A DNA stretch of 64,000 nt, taken from contig OZ037870.1 in the NCBI GenBank assembly GCA_964035575.1, positions 1,280,014-1,344,013 of the forward strand. Reading direction: 5' to 3'. The stretch comes from Rhynchopus sp. YZ270_cl-10 (Eukaryota; Euglenozoa; Diplonemea; Diplonemida; Diplonemidae). Under the pieces are notes generated by a model. That model saw only the letters and a list, made by a program, of their open reading frames with translations. It ran no database searches and was not told where the DNA came from. Shown one piece after another: positions 42,455-54,082 of this stretch. The position numbers were made by a program, and so were the translations under genes. Position 1 is the first letter of the stretch, and every line of letters starts with the position of its first letter.

Positions 42455-43543
42455 ATGGATGTACAAAAGCTTATCCCAGATACCCGGGTGTCTGCAGATG
42501 CCGCAGGGGTGTTGCTTCTTCTTGCCGAACGCAAATCGGTGAATTCTGATGCGAAAGCACAAGCACTCCTCAAGCGCCGCACCCGCTGGAGCCGACACTC
42601 CATCGCACAACAGCAGCACTGCGCTACCCACACCGACGGCACACCCTCTGTACATGCCAAATGGATATACCGCCATGGAAAAGCTGTCACAGAGCCTGCC
42701 AACATTATAGGCGCACAATGCACTTTGCAATACGAAATAGAGTCAAGCCGGCCGCGAACGGAGGAAGAAGCTGCGTTTGTTGCAAAGGTAATGCTGTGGG
42801 TTGAGGAAGGAGAAGGATTGGTTTTGAGCAGTCTCCGGCAAACCCCTGCGAGGATGACACACCATATTGCGGCAGGGCTGGCCGAACGTCTCCGAAACTC
42901 CGTAGGTACATCATGGGACGGCGCCTTGGTGTGCAGAGTACTACGAGCAATGTGCGCCCTTCTCGCATCACCACATACCTCACCTAGGGTGAACACACTG
43001 CTTTCTGTCTGCGCGTACTCCGTTCTTTCCTCTCACGACGGTGATATCGCAAACGAAACCACATGGTTATCAAGAGACCTCGCGGCGCGTGCTTTCGTCA
43101 TTCCACTTCGAAATGTTGCAACCCCAGGTGCTCCGCTATACGATATTAACGTAATAGACGCCCGGCAGCTAGAAGGGGAAGGAGAAGGGCAGGTGCAGTA
43201 CAGTATGATTCGTTTGGCGTGTGGTTGGGGGGTCGCGGGGGTGAAGCGGTTATTGGAGGGGGGTGTGCTGCAGGATTTTGCGGAGAAGAGGTTGGGTGGG
43301 TGTGGTGCGGAGGTGGCGTGGTTGAAGTCTGCTGTTTTCGACGCTACGTTGCTGCTGCGGCACAGTGCAGACCTTGCAACCAAACGACAAACAGAAGAGC
43401 TCCTCGACTCTCACGGCCCCTCCCTCTCAAGCCCTCACAACGCCATAGAAAAAGACTTCCTCTGGAACCCAACCCACCCTAGCCTCTACAAATCGAAACC
43501 CCCTCAACCACGCAAATTTACCTTTCAGATGAGTAATAAGTAG
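42455..43543 (+). CDS. Unknown protein, 362 residues
   Basis: An intronless frame starting MDVQKLIPD and ending at TAG 43541-43543. I do not recognise the family. It is mixed alpha/beta to helical in character, rich in Ala, Leu, Arg and Ser. Helical stretches fall around residues 20-45, 120-145 and 165-210, and a Gly-rich segment around GWGVAGVKRLLEGG is followed by LQDFAEKRLGG, which could be part of a helical-repeat fold. There is no signal peptide, membrane segment or catalytic motif that I can name. The start at 42455 is preferred over the in-frame ATG at 42344 because the latter lies in a repeat and a phenylalanine run. Codon use matches the neighbouring genes, so it is very likely real. 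Confidence 0.7.
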   Translation: MDVQKLIPDTRVSADAAGVLLLLAERKSVNSDAKAQALLKRRTRWSRHSIAQQQHCATHTDGTPSVHAKWIYRHGKAVTEPANIIGAQCTLQYEIESSRPRTEEEAAFVAKVMLWVEEGEGLVLSSLRQTPARMTHHIAAGLAERLRNSVGTSWDGALVCRVLRAMCALLASPHTSPRVNTLLSVCAYSVLSSHDGDIANETTWLSRDLAARAFVIPLRNVATPGAPLYDINVIDARQLEGEGEGQVQYSMIRLACGWGVAGVKRLLEGGVLQDFAEKRLGGCGAEVAWLKSAVFDATLLLRHSADLATKRQTEELLDSHGPSLSSPHNAIEKDFLWNPTHPSLYKSKPPQPRKFTFQMSNK

Positions 43544-44372
43544 TTTGGCAGAGATTTCGAAATGGATATGGGGGGAGTGCAGTATGGTTTTTCGAACTGC
43601 CGCAATCTTCAATTTTTTTGTCAGGGGTGTCAAATGCGATTTTTTTGGACGCTTTTTTTTTAGTTCTTTGCGGGTACTGACTCGCGCAAAAAAAAAAACC
43701 GTGCATACATCGGTTGTAAGAAAAAAGGAGGGGTTCTTCATTCCCCACCCCCGCCAATTTAATTACCACCAAATGCCCGACTCACCCACCCTATTTTCCC
43801 ATACCTGAAATGAATTTTCGTAGAGAAAAGCGGTACTGGAACAAAGTGGCAAAACTGTGCACTCCGCCAAACAATTGGGTGATCGGAGAGAGATTTTTTT
43901 TACTAACTCTCACTCTCAGTAAGCTCTCACAGCCTGTTACATGTCTCACGGAGACGATCATAGATCACTCATAACAATGTGGAGCAAAAATAATAGTAAT
44001 AATCAACAACGACAACGACAGCTCTCACAATTGCTCTATCCCACAGCCTCCTCGACGGATCTGCCTTCACACCCCTCACCCTACCGGATCGTTTCCTCAA
44101 CATTGTGTACCGTGCAACAGCCGAAGAAAGCAAATACTTTCCCCGTCATGATAGAGGGAACGTTTGAGAACGGGTGAGTGATCGGCACAAAAGCAACGGA
44201 ATCTCATTCCCCTCTCATCTCCCCCCCCACAAAATAATACCAAACCCACCTCCCCACAGAACGACCGCTCTCCTACCTGCATTTCTTCCCCATCCCCATT
44301 TCCTTTTCATTCTAATTCATGAACTATTTATTTTAGATTTGCCCTTTTTTTTTTTTTAAATTTTCCACCACA
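43544..44372. other. Intergenic region upstream of the carboxypeptidase gene
   Basis: A CTCTCAGTAAGCTCTC unit ending in GTCTCACGGAGAC lies at 43900-43975 and recurs at 13437-13505. A small open frame overlaps its end (listed separately). A pyrimidine tract and an AG at 44334-44335 precede the next start. Confidence 0.5.
43979..44177 (+). CDS. Possible small protein or upstream exon
   Basis: The frame from ATG 43979 (MWSKNNSNNQQRQRQLSQL) to TGA 44175-44177 gives 65 residues, Gln/Asn/Ser-rich and then mixed. A GTGAGT donor-like site at 44174 and a CCCCACAG at 44252-44259 could make it an exon, but the joined frame soon becomes low complexity. Nothing is recognised. It may be a small gene or chance. 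Confidence 0.25.
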
Positions 44373-46018
44373 ATGAAGGAGGAAATAAACGGTCTTATTT
44401 TTGATAGCGACTTTGATTCTGGAAACCTTGCGGGTGTGGAGGATGTTTCCTCTTCCACACAGGAGGAGTATGTTTGCACGGTGCGGTGTGACTGCGAAGG
44501 GACGCCACATGCCAATGCGAACAGCTCCTGGTTTTATTTCACAATTCATGGTGGGGTGCGGGGCCGCAGCATTCTGCTGCATGTCAAGACACAGAATGTA
44601 CAGGCGAAGCTCTTTGGGTTCGATATGCGTCCCGTGGTCAAGGTAGGGGACGGCAACTGGGCGCGCATCACAACACGCCCCGACACGGCCACCGCAAACC
44701 AGCAACACTTCCTCATCTCCTGGCCACACGCCTTCGTGTCCTCTGAGTCTGTCTCCATCGCCTTCACCTATCCGTACCCCTTCGACCACCTCTGCAATTC
44801 AATATCACTCTGGGAACAGCGTGCAAAGCAGGCACGAATATGCTTCGAACGCACAGTCCTGACACGCACCCTTGAGGGACGTGATGTGGAGATGCTGACC
44901 ATCACCGGGGCGAAGGGGCGGGAGGTGGACAAGAAAGTTGTCTTGGTATGTTAGAAGGAAAAAAAAAATGCAAAATTAAAATGCATCCATACAGCTAAGT
45001 GCGCGTGTCCACCCCGGGGAAACTCCTGCAAGCTACATGCTGCACGGTCTGATTGACCTCCTCTGCAGGAACGACAGCCCGATTGCTGCGCTTCTCCGTG
45101 CGACCTTTGTTTTCAAGGTATCGTTTTCCCCTCCCTACCTCTTTTCCCCCCTTCTCCTTTTCCCTTTGCACACCCCTTTTAATTCAACAGATTGTCCCTT
45201 GCCTGAACCCCGACGGTGTCGCGCGAGGGCACTACCGTACCGACACCCTAGGAGTGAACCTCAACCGCATGTTCGAACACCCGCGGGCAGACAAACACCC
45301 CACGATCTATGTGATGAAGAAGCTCTTCCTTGCACAGCACGACACAGGGCGGCTGCTGGCGTACATCGACTTCCACGCGCATGCAACCAAACGCGGCTGC
45401 TTCGTCTACGGCAACGCGCTAGGTGCAGACCGACAGCCGGACAACCTCCTCTTTCCTATGCTGCTTGGCCTTTACTCGGAACACTTTGCATACGATGCAT
45501 GCAACTTCACACAAAAAAACATGAAGATGAAAGGAAAGAAGGACGGCCTCTCAAAGAAGGGGACCGGGCGGGTAGCACTCCACAGAGAGACGGGCTTTGT
45601 GCGGTGCTACACACTTGAGGCGAACTACAACAAAGGGCTGCCCACAGAGGCTGAGCCCTGCCCTGCACCGTACACCCCTGCTGTGTTCTACTCTGTGGGG
45701 GAGGCTGTCCTCAGTGCACTTCTGGACATGGTGGAACGGCACCCCTCCTCAATCCTGCAGGGCACTGCGTACGGCGACCTTGCGACACTACGGGGTAGTC
45801 TGGTTCGTGCTAAGCCAGCCCCACGAAGGCCCGGGTCTGCAGCAGGGCATGCAGGTGGCGTAGCGAGCGGTACCTATCTTAAGGCCAAGCGTGCCTCAAT
45901 CGCACTCCCCACCCTTGGGGGGCGTGCGGAGGATAACGTCGGGTTGCGTGGTGGTGTGCAGGGTGCCTTTCGCCCCAGGTCCAAAAGACACCTTGCCCCT
46001 GCTGTGGAAAAGTACTAA
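44373..46018 (+). CDS. AGBL5: Cytosolic carboxypeptidase 5-like tubulin deglutamylase
   Basis: Exons 44373-44945, 44995-45117 and 45191-46018 encode 507 residues, all junctions in phase 0. The N-terminal domain opens INGLIFDSDFDSGNLAGVE, as in CCP5, and has SSWFYFTIHGG and a YPYPF segment. The M14 zinc peptidase core has VHPGETPAS (zinc ligands H197 and E200), NPDGVARGHYRTD and GVNLNR for substrate binding, DFHAHATKRGCF (zinc His at 294 or 296), and YTLEANYN with catalytic E375. CCP5 removes branch-point glutamates from tubulin polyglutamate chains, acting on axonemal and cytoplasmic microtubules. The protein is shorter than animal CCP5 because it lacks their long central insertion. The tail after about residue 430 is basic and low in complexity. 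The start agrees with the family N-terminus. Confidence 0.9.
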
Positions 46019-47058
46019 TACAGTGAGGAAGACCCGGTGGTTGAGCCGTTTGTGGAAGTAAAAAAAGAATAAAAATGGTGGGAAAATGGTATTCTCTACC
46101 TGCGGTGAAAGGCGAGGCGTTTTGCACCTTCAACTTCTCTTTTTTTGGTACACAGCCCATGAGAGGGCTTTTTTTTAAAAGTCGACTTTATGTTTGTTAG
46201 AGTAGCAGAACAGCAGAACGCTGTGTACCAAATAGGGTAGCTCCCTACACAGTAGAGAACCGGGGGGGGATGGCAGTGTTCGTTATGCACATTGTCTTAG
46301 ATTTTTTTTGAGTAAAGAAGGTTTTGTTGTGTTGCATTTCAACTATGCAGGATAATTCCTGTCTTTTTTTAGATTTTTTGAAAAAAATGACCCTCGAGAG
46401 AGGGAAATTGCCCCAAGATAAGGTGATCACTTTGAAGTTGCTTTCTCATTTAAAGCATTGCGTTTTGGCTCCGATACTTTTTATGTTGTGGGTTGTACGA
46501 GGAGATGACCCTCATCTTATCAAGTATTTTTTTTTTATCTCTCTTTTTTTTTGTCTGCTTACAGTCTCCCTGTCAACTCTCAGCCCAACACTCCAGGGGT
46601 TTTCAGAACTCGCAGATCGTCAGTGCCTGCGTCCCCTAGAGGTGTTTTGCACAAAAGGTCGACTTTTTTTTCTCTCTTGAACGTGAGACACTGATCTACC
46701 TTTCACGGAAACCCCAAAGCCTGGAGAAAAGCCCCCAAAACCCCGCTCCTCTTGTTCCTGGTTGCTTCTGCAAAAAATAGAGAAAAGGAGGAGCAAAGAG
46801 CGGCCTTCATTTTTGGCAGCTTTTTGTCGAATTTTTTTTTAAAAATAAGTAAACAAGTATGATCGTGTTGAATACAACAGGTTCAGCCCATACCGCTACC
46901 CCCCTTCCCTGCCCGTTTCTGAAAACGCTCAGTTTGGCCGCATTTTTTTTTCTTTCCATCAATCAAACCCTCTTCTCCTCTCCAAAGAACACACCCATCC
47001 AGATATATCCCCTCTCCTGTTCTCATTCCCCATTACCCCTCATTGCCCCCCTCCCATC
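46019..47058. other. Intergenic region with type 5 repeats
   Basis: Type 5 repeats lie at 46098-46146 and 46618-46672, and a short GAGAGGGCTTTT tail near 46160-46190. Pyrimidine-rich sequence precedes the next gene. No gene is seen. Confidence 0.5.
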
Positions 47059-48768
47059 ATGAAGGACGACACCAAACGTAAGGCCCCACTCCTTTCTTCT
47101 ACTGCCCTCTCCAAACTTCTCTATGACTGGCAAACTGGCGGTGTCGGTGTTGACACTCCTGTTTCACAGGAGGTATGCCAGAGACTTGCGCAGGTTCCTT
47201 CTTTGAGGGGTCCGCTTGAGCATATAGTACTGCATACGACGACTGGAGACAAGGCAAGGGAGATGCGCTTCAATTTGCGTCTTTTTGACCCCAATGCAGC
47301 AAGCAACGATGCGAAGGCGCAGGTCAACCTCGAGCGTTTGGAGGCCCGCAGTGCGGAGCTGGCGCATCTCATTGGGGAGACGAAGAAGAGTGTCGACCGT
47401 GCCGCCTCTCATGTCCACGAGGCCCGTCTCGTTGCAGACCAGGCTGCTGTCGAACGCGATGTGCAGCAGCAACGTGTTGCGACCCTGCGGTGCCAGGCGC
47501 TCTCCTTCCGTGCGCTGTCTGCGTATGCAACAGGGCATACCTCTCGGCTTGATGCGGCGTCAGAGTCGTTGGTGCAAATGCATCCGACCCCAGGCCAGCC
47601 TGCCGCACCCCGTGCAGTCCAAGATGCGCTTCTCTCCCTCCGTCAGCACCTAGGCGAAGGGGGGCAGAGTGCTGCTCCAGTCGTCCCGCTGCAGGCCTGT
47701 CTAGGCACCCCAGGGGTGGCGCAGGTTGTGCGCCGTCTGCATTCGGTGAGTTGTGCTGAAGGGCAGGCAGTGTTGGCGTTGCTGCAGAGCACCGTGTCTG
47801 CTGCAGTGCAGGAGGTGCGGACGATGGGCCTGCGTGAAGAGCGTGGTGGTGATGGTGTGTCCCGTCTCCGTGCCCTCGCTGCCGCAGGCCAGGCACAGCA
47901 TATGGCAATGTTTGTTGAGGAGGAGCGTCTCAAGGAGGAGGTCGGGAGGGTGCGTCGCACTGCGGGTGATGTCTGTGCGCGGATCCTCGCGAGGGTAGAC
48001 CATCAGTCGACCTTGGCACGCCAGCTGACGGAGGCGCAGGCGCGTGCTCGGGGGGTTGAAGTGCAGCTTCGGGAGTTAGAGTCGCAGACCGCGAATGTAG
48101 CGTTGCGCAGTGCTGGCAAGTCAGCTGCGTTGGAGAGGCGTCGCGCCTTTGAGGGGTTGGTAGCACAGCGTGACGCAAAGCGTGCTCTGAGTGCCGATCT
48201 CATGATGCAGCTTGGTGTGCAGGGTTCTGATGTGATTGACGGTGGTCGCGCCATTTCTCCAACCAGACCGCAGCGGCCTTTGACGCAGATTGCTCGGAAT
48301 GTGCGTGGTGTTGTGCAGACTGCTGTTGAAGTGCACGATTCGAAGGAGTTGCTGCTGCTTCAAGATGCGCTGCCTGGAACGGCAGGGCGGCTGTTGGACG
48401 GTGTGGCAGGGTTGAGCAGCGTGGCGGGGGTGGAGGACGACAACCCTCTCTTCTCTTTGGAGCATAGTGTCATGGAGCTGGCACGCCTGGTGGCAGAGCG
48501 TGCAGCGTTGAAGTGCACGGACCTGGTGCAGGAGGCGCAGGCCCTCAAGCAAGGAGAACACCGTAGCGTGGTGAGCGACAACGTCGCATCCTCAGTAGAA
48601 ACCTGGCAGCAATGTGTAGGACGCTTCGGCAGTGTCGTCCGCAGCATTAAAGACGCAAAAGAGCTGCTCAATGCTCTCAACGACGACTACTCTGCACTGA
48701 CAAGCGCAACCAGATCCCTCCGAGACCAACCAATCACCCGCGTCATGAATGATTTAGAACGTTTTTAG
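47059..48768 (+). CDS. Coiled-coil protein resembling augmin subunit HAUS5
   Basis: An intronless frame of 569 residues with high GC at third positions. The N-terminal 85 residues have the arrangement of HAUS5/AUG5: a short helix followed by DWQTGGVGVDTPVSQEVCQR, a GPLEHIVLHTTT segment and a basic REMRFNLR stretch. They are followed by a long coiled coil (about 90-165), a middle helical part, a second coiled coil (about 290-385), and a C-terminal helical part with LLLLQDALPG and SLEHSVMELARLV. Augmin binds spindle and other microtubules and recruits gamma-tubulin for branching nucleation. The assignment rests on layout only, and another coiled-coil cytoskeletal protein is possible. Confidence 0.45.
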   Translation: MKDDTKRKAPLLSSTALSKLLYDWQTGGVGVDTPVSQEVCQRLAQVPSLRGPLEHIVLHTTTGDKAREMRFNLRLFDPNAASNDAKAQVNLERLEARSAELAHLIGETKKSVDRAASHVHEARLVADQAAVERDVQQQRVATLRCQALSFRALSAYATGHTSRLDAASESLVQMHPTPGQPAAPRAVQDALLSLRQHLGEGGQSAAPVVPLQACLGTPGVAQVVRRLHSVSCAEGQAVLALLQSTVSAAVQEVRTMGLREERGGDGVSRLRALAAAGQAQHMAMFVEEERLKEEVGRVRRTAGDVCARILARVDHQSTLARQLTEAQARARGVEVQLRELESQTANVALRSAGKSAALERRRAFEGLVAQRDAKRALSADLMMQLGVQGSDVIDGGRAISPTRPQRPLTQIARNVRGVVQTAVEVHDSKELLLLQDALPGTAGRLLDGVAGLSSVAGVEDDNPLFSLEHSVMELARLVAERAALKCTDLVQEAQALKQGEHRSVVSDNVASSVETWQQCVGRFGSVVRSIKDAKELLNALNDDYSALTSATRSLRDQPITRVMNDLERF

Positions 48769-48933
48769 ATACCCTTTTAGAAGATAGATTGATGTAATAA
48801 AAAAAGGTGGTTATTTTTCATCCCCCCCTAACACAATTTTATAAAAAACCCCTAACACAATCATCTGACAGTGGTCGATCGATACATGGTCACAATTACA
48901 CGACAGCTTTTTTAAGTTGTTTGAGGGAATAAA

Positions 48934-50720
48934 ATGATGCCTCGTGGTGGTACACGCCGGCCGAAGGGGTTTGGGCTGTTCGATGTGGGGCCCCAGAATG
49001 TGGCGGCACCCAAGGAGGCGGCAAACACGATGCCAGTGTTGAAGGATGAGCTCCGGCAGAACTGGCAAGGGTCTCCTGAGCTGGAGAAGGCAATGACCGA
49101 GCGCAACCTCCGCTTCAAGAAGAACGGCTGTATGCGAGTGGAGATAGGGCGGGGGGCGTTTGCCAAGGCGTACCTGGTATGTTCTTGTGCAGAAGAAAGA
49201 GCGTCTCTCTCTATTGTCTAAACCCCAAAAAAATCGAAAATCTCAAAATTACAACAGATTTATACTAGAATGAAAACGAATAAAATGTGGCGAGTGTCTA
49301 CAATAATACAACCAAGATTTCAAAAATAAATAAAGACAACCAACGCACCTCAAAACTCAGGCCGAAAACACCGCCACCGAAAGCGAGTTCGTGATAAAGG
49401 AGGTGGAGCTCTCGACACTGAAGGAGGAGCAGCGTAAAAAGGCCGGCCTTGAAGTGACCTTCCTCAAGTCGCTCAATCACGTCAACGTCATCCGCTGCGT
49501 CGATGCCTTCAACACTGCGAACGTGCTTCACATAGTGTATGTGAACAGGCTGAAACATTCGTGATACAACAAAAATTTGAGACATAACACAAAAAAACGA
49601 ACAAAAAATCCACAGACTCGAGTACGCAAGCAAAGGAACCCTCGCCAGCGCGATTGACGCGAAAAAGGCCGAAAACACAACATTTACACCTGCGGAGGTT
49701 CTGCGGTGGCTTGCACAGCTGACCTCTGCGTTGCGGCATTTACACGGCTCGAGGTTTGATTTACCCCATTTTTTTCCCCCGCACACTACTTTTGAGCTTT
49801 CCACCCTCCCCAATCAGGGACAGTCTCAGCATCTCGGATTCACCTTTTATTTATTCCCCACTTACAGAGTACTGCATCGTGACCTCAAAACCGCGAATGT
49901 GTTTCTCGACAGCGCGCTGCGTGTTAAACTTGGCGACTTTGGCCTTTCCCGCAAGCTAGAAGACGACGAGAACTTCAGCGGCCACATGGTCGGCACGCCT
50001 TACTACTTTGCGCCGGAGGTTGTCAAATCTAAGCCATTTTCAAACAAAACCGATGTCTGGAGTGCAGGAGTCATCGCATACGAAATAGCCTTCCTCAAAA
50101 AGCCCTTCCAAGCCAAGAGTATGAAAGGACTCTACAAGAAGATTGCCGAAGTCAACTATGAGGCACTTCCTGAGACTGCAGACGTCAGGGTGGCACGCAT
50201 CATCACATCAATCCTTCTATTAGAACCACACGAACGGCCAAGCGCGACAAAGCTATGCCATGACGTAGACCTTCGTGAATATGCCGTAGGGGACAAATCG
50301 CAGATGACACCAGCAAAGCGTCCTTCTGTGACTCCGATTGCGACACCTGAGAGCACCGCACTCCCGCCGGAGAAACCTACCAGCGGGAAGAAGAAGAGCA
50401 AGGCTGTGATGAAAATGCTGATGTCCGTCGCAGATCTGGCCCCGCCTGCACCGAAAGATGAAGTGAAGCAGGATGGTATCATGTCGCCTGTCAAGCTGTC
50501 TTCACCTCTCGCACTTCCTGCTGCAGTCTCTCCAAGCAAGGGGGTGGTAAATGGTGGTGCTAATGGAGCATGTGACACATCCTCCCACGAAGCTGAGGAA
50601 GACTACAACGATGATTTCGAAGACGAAGCCGACACAGATTTCGAAGATGCCTCAGACGAAGATTGTGATTACGAAGACGACTTTGAATCATATGACGATT
50701 CTTTGATAGCGCTGCAATGA
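48934..50720 (+). CDS. NEK-family serine/threonine kinase
   Basis: Exons 48934-49176, 49361-49536, 49616-49753 and 49868-50720 encode 469 residues; the junctions rebuild HIVLEYASKGTLAS and HLHGSRVLHRDLKTANVFL. The kinase domain follows an unusual N-terminal lead of about 70 residues: IGRGAFAKAYL, the lysine in FVIKEVEL, LNHVNVIRCVDAF, HRDLKTANVF, DFGLS, the NEK-like activation-loop end VGTPYYFAPE and DVWSAGVIAYEI. The second glycine-loop Gly is replaced (GRGAFAKAY). The tail (about 180 residues) is Lys/Pro/Ser-rich and ends in a strongly acidic DYNDDFEDE-like region, as in several protist NEKs. NEKs act at basal bodies, cilia and spindles. Intron 1 carries a diverged TAGTGGAG micro-repeat (49283-49345). 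Confidence 0.88.
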
Positions 50721-51061
50721 TAAAAAAAAGAGGAAGCAAAATGGTTCTTAAAGGATGGTTGTTTTGTTTATGATTTTTTTAAGTCTGAGCGGGGTTTTTT
50801 TCGTCACTCTCTTTCCCTTCCTCCCTTCATTGCTTGAGCAACGCTCGCTTCCCTTTCTCTCCACCCCCCTAACTCTAAAGGAAAGTGGGTTTCTTTTGAA
50901 CACATAATGTGGACAGAATGACGCACTTCAAGAACTAAAAAAATAACGACATATTTTCTATTGGCTCTGATGGCAATACCATTTTTTGTTTTATCTCTTT
51001 CAAAACCCATCAGATCATACACACCCGCTTCAAGGGTACCCACACAAAAAAGAAAGCAAAG
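50721..51061. other. Short intergenic region
   Basis: A T-rich and purine-poor spacer of 341 bp. A pyrimidine tract with an AG near 51013 precedes the SPB1 start. No repeat is recognised. Confidence 0.5.
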
Positions 51062-54000
51062 ATGCCGGGAAAAAAGCAAAAGGCAAAGGATCGTCTTGAC
51101 AAGTTCTATGAGCTTGCGAAGACAATGGGGTACAGGAGTCGTGCCTCCTTCAAGCTGATCCAGCTGAACAAGAAGTACGACTTTTTGTCGAAGGCGAAGA
51201 CGCTTGTCGATCTGTGCGCGGCGCCTGGTTCGTGGTCGCAGGTGGCGGCGAAGCAGATGCCTGCTGGGTCTACTATTATTGGTGTCGATTTGGTGAAGAT
51301 CGCACCTCTCAAGGGCTGCAAGTTCATCACCGGTGATATCACCACCGACAAGACACGTAACCAAATCAAAGCCATGCTCGACAAGAAGAAGTGTGAGGTT
51401 GTCATCCACGACGGAGCCCCGAACGTCGGTGGTACCTACACGAAGGATGCGTTCAACCAGAACCTTCTGACGCTGAAGGCGTGCAAGCTTGCCTGCGAGC
51501 TGCTGCTCCCCGACGGGTGGTTCATCACCAAGGTGTTCCGCTCGCAGGACTCCGAGCGTCTCAACTTCGTGTTCAAGCAGGTATGCTACCCTACCCTTAC
51601 ACCCTGACACAAACATACCCAACACAGCTGTTCGAGAAGGTCGAGCAGTTCAAGCCCGCTGCCTCCCGTCAGCAGTCTGCGGAGGTGTTCGTTGTGTGCT
51701 GCGGGTTCAAGGCGCCGAAGAAGCTTGACTCGAACCTGTTCAGTGTGAAGTCTATCTTTGAGGAGCTGGATACCACAATGAAGGTGGACAAGACGGACCC
51801 GACGCTGGGCAAGCAGGGGACCAAGTATGCACACAGCACGACACCACCACCACCACCACCATCATCACACTTCAGAAACATTTTCAGGACTTTCAATACC
51901 AATTCTTCATTCCAACACACCACACACCTCTGCACAGAAAGAACATCGGATACAACCTCCCCGATGGCCGCATGCTTATGTACGAGAAGGGAACCATCGA
52001 GGACTTCCTCGAGGCTGAGGACCCTAAGCAGTTCCTCAACTTCTACAACGAAATCACCTGGGAAGGGAACGAGGACCTCCTCACACACAAGCTCTCCACG
52101 AACGACGTGAAGGAGTGCTTCAAGGACCTGAAGGTATGCGGCCCTGGCATTTGACCCAAACTCCAACTTCAACACCATTCAGGTTATCAGCAAATGGGAC
52201 CAAAACAAGCTGATCAAATGGGCAAAGGCTATTGTGCGTGAACGTTCGCAAGCCCTGCAGGACGAAAAGGATGCAGAGAGAGAAGCGAGCCGCCTGAACG
52301 CAGACATGGACGGCGACGCAGAAAGCGACGATGACAACAAGATCGAAGGTGAGATCAGCGCGATGCACAGACGCGAGGAGAAGACGAAGAAGCGTGCGGA
52401 GAAGAAGATGATTGACCGCAAGCTGCTGCAGGCTGAGCGTCTTGGCTACAACCCTGCGGTATGACCACACCCCACGCCACACCAAGGCTACGTTCTGCGC
52501 AATGCTTCGCTCTTAGGAACTACCCACTTGCTTCCAAACACCACACCACACCCTCCCTCCCCACAGGACCACGCCGACGGCCCCACCCAAGGAGACTACT
52601 ACGAGTTCTCCAAGTCCGACCTTCCCAACCTCCGCCACGACGTCGACGCCAACGACTACGACGAGAACGCAGACGTCGGACGCGAAACCGAGATTGCAGG
52701 ATACGACATCCACAAGCGCGATGAGCAGGGCAGAGACACGGTATGACCCCTTTTTCCTCACACCATAAGATATTGAGGCCACATTTCTGGCACACACACA
52801 CATCACTTTTTTTCTCCTCTCTTTTACATTTTACCCAACAGGTGATGATGGACAACGACGAAAGCGACGACGAGCTCTCCGAGGAGGACGACGACGCCGG
52901 TGCGGAGGCTGAGTTCGCTGACATGAAGGGCGACGCCGACTCTGAGGACGAGGGTGCCATCCCCAAGAAGCGCTCGAGCGACAAGAACTTCACGACCACA
53001 GGAGACTACTACAAGAGCATCGAGAACCTCTTCGACAACGCGTACCGGAACAGAACCGACTACGAGTCCGACGAGGTGATCTCAGGCTCCGAGTCCGAGG
53101 ACGAGATTGTCCCCGAAAAGTACATCGACACCGACGAGGAGAACGACTCCTCCTCTGACGACGGCGATGAGGACTCCGACTCCATTGCACAGGTATGCAT
53201 ACAACCCTCCTCACGTCTATTTACTACTGCTGGCATTTCGCCCCACCACTTTGAGCAATCTCATTCTACTGTTTTCACACCTCTCATCGCTTTTTCGTTA
53301 TTCTGAAGAACTGAAAGCACAGTATCATTCTCCACTTTCCACTTTTCCGCTTTCCTCACACAAAATACCACCCACAGGAGCGCCCAACCCACAAGACGCG
53401 CAAATCTGACAGCAAAAAGGGCGAAGACGGTGAGACCTCCAACGTCGAGTCGCGCACCCTGCAACAGAACCTCCGTACCGACCGTCTTGACAAATCCAAG
53501 AAGAAGGGGAAGAACAAGAAGAAGAACGGCCCTGGTGGCTTCGAGGAGATCCCGAAGGAGATGAACGACCCTGAGACGCGGGCACGCACCCTTGCGATTG
53601 CACAGCAGATGCTTGAGTCGAAGAAGCGCAAGCGTGAGATCCTTGAGGACGGCATCCACAGGTACTGCTACCCGGACGACGGTCTGCCGAAGTGGTTCTT
53701 GGAGGAGGAGAGACGGCACAACATCAGACCTCTGCCAATCACAAAGGCTGAGGTGGATGAGCAGAAGGAGCGCTTCAAGGAGATCAACCTGCGTCCCTCG
53801 AAGAAGGTGGCCGAAGCTGTCGGCCGTCGTCGCAAGCGTGCGGCAGACAAGCTGAAGCGTATTTTCATGAAAGAGAAGTCCGACCCACGTGAGAAGAACA
53901 CCTCCGCAGGCCTCACCGTCCGTAAGCTTATGCGTGGCAAAGAACTCCGTCGTAAGAAGGAAAAGACCCGCCAAGACGGCAAGTCCCGTGCCGAAGACCG

Positions 54001-54082
54001 TATGGGCAAGCGCAAGACCAAATTCCTCACTCAAGGAAAGGGCGCACTCAAGAAGAAATCGTCCTACGTCAAGAGAGGGTAG
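51062..54082 (+). CDS. SPB1: Pre-60S rRNA 2'-O-ribose methyltransferase SPB1/FTSJ3
   Basis: Seven exons (51062-51580, 51628-51824, 51938-52133, 52183-52458, 52567-52740, 52842-53192, 53378-54082) encode 805 residues, close to yeast Spb1 (841). The N-terminal FtsJ-type domain has the K-D-K-E tetrad: K31 in RASFKLIQ, D117 in VIHDGAPN, K157 in TKVF and E192 in SAEVFVV. The SAM-binding loop is DLCAAPGSWSQ (50-60). A helical middle domain, acidic low-complexity stretches (about 440-580) and a basic Spb1 C-terminal domain follow (ILEDGIHRYCYPDDGLPKWF, then INLRPSKKVAEA). Spb1 methylates 25S rRNA and acts in nucleolar 60S assembly. All six donors read GTATG and the acceptors end CAG. Introns are 47-185 nt; this is the most intron-rich gene here. 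Confidence 0.93.
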
